The notes under the pieces were generated by a model that had not been told where the DNA came from, did no database searches, and saw nothing but the letters and a program-made list of their open reading frames with translations. From the NCBI GenBank assembly GCA_025267735.1, contig CM046308.1, positions 35,453,267-35,517,266 of the forward strand: a DNA stretch of 64,000 bases. The letters run 5' to 3'. Origin of the DNA: Mactra quadrangularis (lineage: Eukaryota > Mollusca > Bivalvia > Venerida > Mactridae). Position numbers and translations under genes: made by a program. Below, piece by piece: positions 57,904 through 64,000 of the stretch; within the stretch, counting starts at the first letter, position 1; the number at the start of each line of letters is the position of its first letter.

Positions 57904-60153
57904 ATGGCTGAGGTGTCAAACTGTTGGCGCTGTCTACTACTATTAATTGCAGCAGCATTTTTTGGGGCGATTCCATCAGAAACTGTTTTAAATGCAGACG
58001 AACCAGTTTGCACTTCTAGATATGACTATGAGTATAAAGTTATGAAACAATTGGTGATACTAGATGTGAACCAAGATCAGAACAAGGATGAGATTAAACT
58101 TCTTAAAACTGAACTTGGGAAAGTTACAGGTAAGAATATTTACATTTTAAATAACTGTTTATGTCTAAGCATTATAAACTCCGCTGATCTAAATACTTGA
58201 TATTTGTTTGATTACCCTGGTTCATTGATACTGATATCAATTTTATTGATAGAGTACAGAAGTATTGTGTTACGTATTTAAATTAGTAGGTAATGCATGT
58301 GAAAATGACGGTTGAACGAACTCTAACAATACAGTGTGTGACAAACGTGACTCGTGCTATTGTTTGTTTTTTTCTCAACTGTCAAAACATGAATAATTTC
58401 ACGGTGAATGCGTTTGTTAAAATGATTGTCGTAATACACCCATGAGCTTTCGTAAGTGTGTATTATGATTGAGTAAAGCTTCTTATGCCGTATGATATGT
58501 TTTAGTCAAGATGTTTTAATAACAATTAGGCCGCCAGTACAAAAAACAATGCTTTCAGTCACCGTGAAATTATTCAAGCTTTGACAGTTGGGAAACAAGA
58601 GCACCGCTAGGCGGAGCATTACATGCATGAAAGTGTTGTATTTTTAGTTAAGATGAAGCATTTGTAAGACATGATAATATTTCATATGAATATCATATTA
58701 TGAATAATTGTGGAAAACAAAGTAGAGAAAAAAGATACCATTGAGAATGCTTCTTTTCATTCGTGATGAGTATAACTTTGTCACTCATGCTCCGGAAACT
58801 GTTTTCAGTTTTAAGGTAATAGTGACATTGACCTTTGACCTTGTGACCCCAAAATCAATAGGGGTCATTTACCCGATATGGACAATCATCGTATGAAGTT
58901 TGAATATTGTGGACCAAATGGAACTTAAGTTATGCTCCGGAAACTGTTTTCAGCTTTAAGGTAATAGTGACCTTGACCTTTGACCTTGTGACCCCAAAAT
59001 CAATAGGGGTCTTCTACCCGATATGGACAATCATCGTATGAAGTTTCAATATTGTGGACCAAATGGTACTTAAGTTATGCTCCGGAAACTGTTTCAGCTT
59101 TAAGGTAATAGTGACCTTGACCTTTGACCTTGTGACCCCAAAATCAATAGGGGTCTTCTACCCGATATGGACAATCATCGTATGAAGTTTGAATATTGTA
59201 GACCAAATGGAACTTAAGTTATGCTACGGAAACCAAATTGCTAACAGACGGACGGACGGACAGACGGACGCCAGCGGGTATAACATAATATGCCCGAAAT
59301 TCTTTCGGGCATAAAAAAAACCGGACAATACATATGATAACATAAACAAATATCATGACTGATAAAGACAAATTTGATGTAGATGTATAATTATTAATAG
59401 ATTTAAAACAAAATAAACCATGGAAAATTACTTAGAGTAAACAAAATCTGTTACTTATTGTCAGTGCATTTCAAAAGAAGGGTTCCATGTGATAATGTTT
59501 CGTCATTTTATCTTTCAGAAGCTTTGAAACAAACAACCCAAACCCTACAGAATTTCCGATCAAAATTTGAACAACTAGAGGAGCAAGGTCCAAGCCATCA
59601 CTCTAGTTCAACATATATTCGATGGGGTAGAACAACATGTCCTGGAAACGGTTCAGAACTCGTGTACAAAGGGTTTGCCGCAGGTTCACACTATAGTAGT
59701 AGAGGAGGTGCAGCTACTTATTTGTGTTTACCACAAGATCCGACTTGGAACAAGTTTGATGATACAAAGCAAGACTCGGGAAAGGTATGGGGAGCTGAAT
59801 ATGAATTTTTGTATAGAAACCAACAATATTTCTTTGGTAAAGATCTGGGACAGCAAGACGTACCTTGTTGTGTTTGTTCCACCCCGAGAACAAGCGTCCT
59901 GATGATACCTGGAAGAAATCTGTGTTACAGTGGATGGACATTAGAATATGAAGGCTACCTGACAAGTGGCCATGATACCCATCACGCGACTGAATTTGTT
60001 TGTTTAGACGCAGACCCTGAAGCACTTGAAGGTGGAAGTAAAACAGATTCGAACGGAAAACTATTTTATTTTGTGGAGGCTGTATGTGGCTCTTTACAAT
60101 GTCCTCCGTATGTTGATGGCCGTGAGCTAACATGTGCAGTTTGTTCTAAGTAA
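57904..60153 (+). CDS. Secreted coiled-coil protein with short-chain-collagen-C4-like domain, copy B
   Basis: Exons 57904-58129 and 59519-60153 give 286 residues, the same length and phase as copy A. Signal peptide CWRCLLLLIAAAFFGAIPSE. The C-terminal domain differs from copy A at a handful of places (DFRSK to NFRSK, SNYNSKGG to SHYSSRGG, DPIWNK to DPTWNK, HDSHYATEF to HDTHHATEF, KTNSNG to KTDSNG). All cysteines of the domain are kept. The frame is intact, so both copies are likely functional. The intron carries a MITE and a pearl-like element instead of the LINE. Confidence 0.8.
58376..58590. mobile_element. MITE with CAACTGTCAAA ends in intron of copy B
   Basis: The inverted ends CAACTGTCAAAACATGAATA followed by ATTTCACGGTGA, and TCACCGTGAAATTATTCAAG followed by CTTTGACAGTTG, bound about 215 bp. 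The region is absent from the intron of copy A. Confidence 0.75.
58592..59312 (+). mobile_element. Pearl/HINE-like element in intron of copy B
   Basis: Starts around AACAAGAGCACCGCTAGGCG and contains three units of about 145 bp (ATGCTCCGGAAACTGTTTTC ... GTGACCTTGACCTTTGACCT ... GGGGTCTTCTACCCGATATG). A (GGAC)n run (about 59246-59270) and a terminal hairpin (ATGCCCGAAATTCTTTCGGGCAT) follow. It directly abuts the MITE before it. This matches the plan of bivalve pearl elements. Confidence 0.75.
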
Positions 60154-61038
60154 TGTTTTGTCTGTTCCAAGGACCCTAATATACTATAAGAATCCATATT
60201 GGGTCAAGGTACTTAGTACTGACTGGTAGTTTTTATCTGAACACATAACTTATATGGTTATAGAATTATAAGAATCGGACTTTGGTTTTTTTCTGATTAC
60301 AGTTGTTAACTTACAAATACAATAGTTTGTATTCTTTATTCATGCTCGAAGTTTGTTTTCAAATTTCCAGAACGTCTTGGTTATGTTAAATAATTAGACT
60401 TAAAAATACGTATTCAATAATTATGTTACTTTTATCAAATAAATATTTGTACACGTATATAGCATTATTTTTTTATTAAGTATTACTTTAAATAATTTTA
60501 CAATAACTCACGCTTTTGTCCGCTACAACCAGACTTGCTCAATTAATCTTCACTGAACACCACGAAAGTCATTTTAAGATTATAGAACACATAACAACTT
60601 ATCAACTTGAGTGTGACATCCGTTTGCCGTACTTAAAGATGCTAGCTTTAGATTGAGGGGGGGGGGCATTATACACTGCCCTTAAAAAGTTTTGCGCAGT
60701 ACAATTAGTTAAATTGCCACAATTTCTTTCGAAGATCATTTTGCTTTAAAAATACATGTTTATACTTTGTATGTAACTAATATCAGATAGATATTTATAC
60801 ACGTATTCAGGAGTTACTACTTTAAATAATTTTATAATAACACATGTTTTCCTCGCCTCAACCAGTCTTGTTCAATCAATCTTCACTCAACACCGCAAAT
60901 ATCATTAGAAAAAATCTAGTACACATAACAAATATATCAACTTGAGTGTTACATCCGTTTGCCGTACTTAAGGATACGTAACAACACTCATGTCAATTTA
61001 AGATTAACCAGTTTGAGCGATATATATGCATTTTAGAT

Positions 61039-61089
61039 TATAAGGCTCATTATTGGATTTGTATATATATACAGCTTACTAAACGTACC
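61039..61089 (+). promoter_or_regulatory. Promoter relic of copy C
   Basis: TATAAGG at 61039-61045 is kept, but the 5' leader differs (GTATATATATACAGC). Transcription would enter a truncated exon. Confidence 0.4.
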
Positions 61090-61296
61090 ATGGCTGAGGT
61101 GTCAAACTGTTGGCGCTGTCTGCTACTACTAATTGCAGCAGCATTTTTTGGCACGATTCCATCAGAGTCTGTTTTAAATGTAGACGAACCAGTTTGCACT
61201 TCTAGGTATGACTATGAGTATAAAGTTATGAAACAGTTGGTGACACTAGATGTGAACCAAGATCAGAATAAGGATGAGATTCAAGTTCTTAAAACT
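61090..61296 (+). pseudogene. Truncated copy C of the secreted-protein gene
   Basis: 69 codons of exon 1 (MAEVSNCWRC ... VLKT) match copies A and B. The sequence then switches at AAAACT to the DNA found at 47475. The donor site, intron and C-terminal exon are missing. The frame runs 23 more codons into unrelated sequence and stops at 61368. The break is the duplication junction, so this is a by-product of the segmental duplication. Confidence 0.85.
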
Positions 61297-61297
61297 A
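61294..61297. other. Tandem duplication junction
   Basis: Left of the junction the sequence is copy C exon 1 (TTCTTAAAACT). Right of it is the 47475 sequence (AATATTGTTAACCCC). ACT precedes the break in both parents (AAAACT and GATCACT), a 3-bp microhomology. Confidence 0.8.
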
Positions 61298-61433
61298 ATA
61301 TTGTTAACCCCTGGGAAAGAGAAAGACAATGTAAAGTATTTGCCTTGCCAGGTTCTTTTTTAACGTGAATTTAAAGAAAAAATATAGGAGTATTCTGTAT
61401 GTTGTTCGAATGCTTAGAACTTCACTGAAATAG

Positions 61434-63167
61434 GAGAGATTTATAACTACGTCACTGTTATCTGCTATGCGTGCTACGTAGTACACATTTTTGAGTAAAG
61501 TCGGACAAACACTCTGCTGCTACACTATGATTTACATAGTAACTGGACAGAAAATATTGTATTTAAATCCCATTTCTGCTTATCATAAATGTGTTAGAAA
61601 TTAATTTTACCTGTATTGATGGTGTTTAATGATGAAGGTTAAAATTTACAGTTATAATTAAGAATAAATTGTTTGATAAATTATATTTCTTTTTTTTTTT
61701 CATTTGATTACCTGATTTAACAATGAGGTAAATTTAGTGAATGGGATTATTTTTTGGAAAATTGTTGAAAATAAACGAATGTTATGTTTCTAAGTGTTAC
61801 ACTAAGATTTTACCTAAATATTTTTCGTTCATTTTTACGCAGAACTAGATACTTTGATGAGAAAAATGATAAAACATTCCAAACATTTACTTATGCTTAT
61901 GACTTCAACATGTACAAGTAATATTATCAATACATTATTATTAATTGATGATATGATAATTATCATTTATATAATTAATATCATGAAGTATATAATCCCT
62001 TAGCTCTCACAGTGCTTAAAACTTTACCTTCACAGAGAAGAATTCTACATTAAATTATTTTTTTTGAAGGGGTTTGATACTCCAGTATCCAAGTCAGGGT
62101 AAAAAGTAATTGCATTTTATAGTCTAAGTTTCAACTTACACACGTTCACCGACTTTAAGGCTATTACCCTTGGTCATCGGGCTACTGGTATCTAATTTAT
62201 CAATCTCCATGGAGAGTCTTTTTACTCCGCTTAATAGTGCAGCTGACAAATTGGCGCAACGGAATTACACCACCCTTGCAGGTACCCATTTACACCTAGG
62301 TGGAGTGAAGCAAATTGCAGGTAAATTTCTTGCTCAAGGAAATTAGCAGTGCCCCTGGTGGGATTCGAACCCAGGACCTCTCGATCCCTAAGCGCGCGTC
62401 TTACCACTGGACCACTGCTCCTGGTGCTACTTAATGTATCATATTTGACTCTAATAGTGTGGCTTTTACCAAGGATAGTTCATATTATTTTATTGCACAA
62501 AATTTTCAAAAGACCAAAAAAAACCACTTTTCAAAACAGAGTTTTTCCAAATTTACTGACCTGTAAGTACTTAAATCGGATATAGCCATGGATGAATTTT
62601 TATTGCAATTATTTTATATATTGTGATACTCATTGACAAAATTTATGTTAATGATTTTATCCTTGTTAAACTTATTTCATCAAAGGAGCTTACATTGATT
62701 CTATATAGTATGTATATTTGTAAACAAGTGTCTTAATTTCATTTTAATACCAGTGTTAAAGGATATATGAGTTTTATAATTAGCTTTTTGAAAATCTAAG
62801 TGTGCGTATTGCAGGTTAAATTAATTATAATTTTGAATTTCTAACAATATATTGTTATGCCTTGAACTACAAAATGGAATTTCCTTGTACTATTCTTATT
62901 TAAAGTCAGAGGAATTATTTTGACATGCAGCATCAAATTGTTATTGCTTGAACTTCTAGAAATAATATAAATTCAGTCATAAAATCATTAATTCAAAAAT
63001 GAGGTTGTTTTAACAGATTAGCATTACAACACCAATTGTCTTTGCTCAGAATTCTACAGTAAATAAACAGCAGGTCGTACAAATCTTGTACTACCTAGCA
63101 GCAGTAACTAGGGGCAGTTTTACCTGTGAATCTATTTTTAGAATATTTGAGAGTTGTGAATCCCTCC
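61434..63167. mobile_element. 1.73-kb non-autonomous transposon with TA-flanked inverted repeats
   Basis: Present only in the second duplication copy. The ends GGAGAGATTTATAAC and the reverse complement of GGAGGGATTCACAAC match well and are flanked by TA. Similarity continues inward (GCTACGTAGTACACA against GCTAGGTAGTACAAG). A TA target and long inverted ends suggest a Tc1/mariner-type non-autonomous element. The interior is AT-rich with a SINE and no transposase. Confidence 0.7.
62218..62424 (-). mobile_element. tRNA-derived SINE on the minus strand
   Basis: Read on the minus strand, the head has a box A-like TGGTCCAGTGG and a box B GGTTCGAATCC and could fold like a tRNA. It continues into the central block TTTCCTTGAGCAAGAAATTT, CCACCTAGGTGTAAATGGG and TTGCGCCAATTTGTCAGCTG shared with 21150 and 28858. 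It has the best-preserved head of the SINEs in this window. An open frame across it on the + strand is an artefact. Confidence 0.8.
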
Positions 63168-63174
63168 TATTGAT

Positions 63175-63244
63175 CATTCTCGTACCCAGAGGTATCAAGA
63201 TTCTTGATCTAAAGGGAATTTTGATAAATCTGGGAACAAGAATG
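63175..63244. mobile_element. MITE, family 6, duplicated 70-bp copy
   Basis: Same sequence as 47619-47688; it moved with the segmental duplication. Confidence 0.75.
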
Positions 63245-63327
63245 GTACATGTATTTTAAAGACACATTAACAGTACATGCATAATTATGCATCTATATTA
63301 TCTTTGGTGGATCGAGACCGTGTTCAT

Positions 63328-63603
63328 GGGCGGATCCAGCTGGGGGTCAGGGGGTCCGGACCCCCCTAGAATTTGGAAAATGTACATGCGTATTACTTAG
63401 TGTATTTCTTGCTTGTAAGTCATTTTTAAGTAGTTTATGAAGCAATTTTTCTCAGTGCTTAACATAGATGTAATGGTTATGTAGTTTTTATTATCAATAT
63501 GTTGCATTTTTTTCTGCAAAATGTGTATAATGTGGTTGTGGTTCGAGGTTCGGATCCCCCCTAGAAAAGTTCGGACCCCATAGAAAAATCCTGGATCCGC
63601 CCC
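63328..63603 (+). mobile_element. MITE, family 4, duplicated copy
   Basis: Ends GGGCGGATCCAG and CTGGATCCGCCC. Almost identical to 47768-48040, with small length differences and GTCCGGACCCCCCTAG instead of GTCTGGACGCCGCCTAG. Confidence 0.85.
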
Positions 63604-63738
63604 TAATGTTGGCTGTCTGTGATTTTTATCTTATCGAGAGATCTCCTATACAATTTTTGTTAGTCAAGTATTGTTAGAAAGTATTCGAATTTGTCTTTAT
63701 AAATTTATCTAATGTCTTTGTCTGTATGTTACAGAAAG

Positions 63739-64000
63739 ATAGGGTTATCTATAGATGAAGATACAACAACGTTAGTCATTGACAGTGGTTCCCTGTATAC
63801 AAGATCTGGTTTTGCTGGGGATGATGCTCCTCGCAGTTATATCTCTACAAGGTCGGTCGCCATGAATATAACTCATGGATGGTCGGCATGGATGGTAAAG
63901 AGTCCTATATTGGCTCCGAAGCACAGAACAAACGGGGACTACTTTCTTTAAACTACCCAACCAACAAGGGCATTGTCAATGATTGGGATGACTGGGCTAA
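63739..64000 (+). pseudogene. Second actin-like copy, start lost and frameshifted, cut by window end
   Basis: Matches 48177-48438 closely. The start codon ATG is ATA at 63739-63741. Near 63849 a one-base deletion (CTACAAGGTCGG against CTACAGTTGTCGG) shifts the frame, giving a stop at 63949-63951 after SYIST. An upstream in-frame ATG at 63712 lies in the acceptor region. The rest continues beyond the window. Unless the sequence is an assembly error, this copy cannot make the protein. Confidence 0.8.

Larger units (their letters stand above)
47475..61296. repeat. 13.8-kb unit of a tandem segmental duplication (first copy)
   Basis: Sequence from 47475 (AATATTGTTAACCCCTGGG) onward reappears from 61297, directly after truncated exon 1 of copy C. 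The first unit contains the intact actin-like gene, secreted-protein copies A and B and part of C. The second copy runs to the end of the window and matches 47475 onward except for a 1.73 kb insertion and point changes. Confidence 0.85.

Noticed and set aside
62346..62424. A true tRNA gene on the minus strand
   Set aside because: Box A and box B are present, but the head continues into a SINE body shared with other sites, so it is a tRNA-derived SINE.

Overview
The window is eukaryotic nuclear DNA. It is AT-rich, its genes are split by GT-AG introns, and its spaces are full of non-autonomous transposons, tRNA-derived SINEs, LINE pieces and tandem repeats. The best guess is a bivalve mollusc. 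That rests on pearl/HINE-like elements (a roughly 130-150 bp tandem core, a tetranucleotide microsatellite and a terminal hairpin) and on tandem genes resembling molluscan 'short-chain collagen C4-like' proteins. Species cannot be named.

Region 1 (1-6046) has no recognisable gene. Region 2 (6047-41681, + strand) is one gene whose coding sequence I assembled by hand from 28 exons. All junctions keep phase and the exons sum to 4,500 nt, or 1,499 residues. In order it encodes a signal peptide, a prodomain ending in a furin site (RQKR), a reprolysin/ADAMTS-type zinc protease domain (HELGHNLGALHD plus Met-turn), two ADAMTS-type cysteine-rich modules alternating with three short CC-x-x-C (PLAC-like) modules, a Thr-rich mucin stalk of about 446 residues, an SEA-like domain with a GS cleavage-type motif, a small 4-Cys EGF-like unit, a transmembrane helix and a tail of about 130 residues. 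I regard this membrane-tethered 'mucin metalloprotease' as the most interesting object here. Its introns hold many repeats.

Region 3 (41682-47474) is the likely 3' UTR and intergenic DNA with palindromic elements. Region 4 (47475-64000) is a recent tandem array. An intact divergent actin-like gene (48177-49346) is followed by two full copies (A and B) and one broken copy (C) of a small secreted coiled-coil protein with a sponge short-chain-collagen-like C-terminal domain. A 13.8 kb block starting at 47475 is repeated from 61297, with 3 bp of microhomology at the junction. The second actin copy has lost its start codon and carries a 1-bp deletion. Comparing the copies gives empty and filled sites, which date and delimit a LINE in A, a TTAA-flanked 1.49 kb element, a hairpin insertion, a MITE plus pearl-like pair in B, and a TA-flanked 1.73 kb transposon in the second block.

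All domain calls come from reading motifs; no database search was run. Exon boundaries are inferred from splice consensus, phase and domain continuity.
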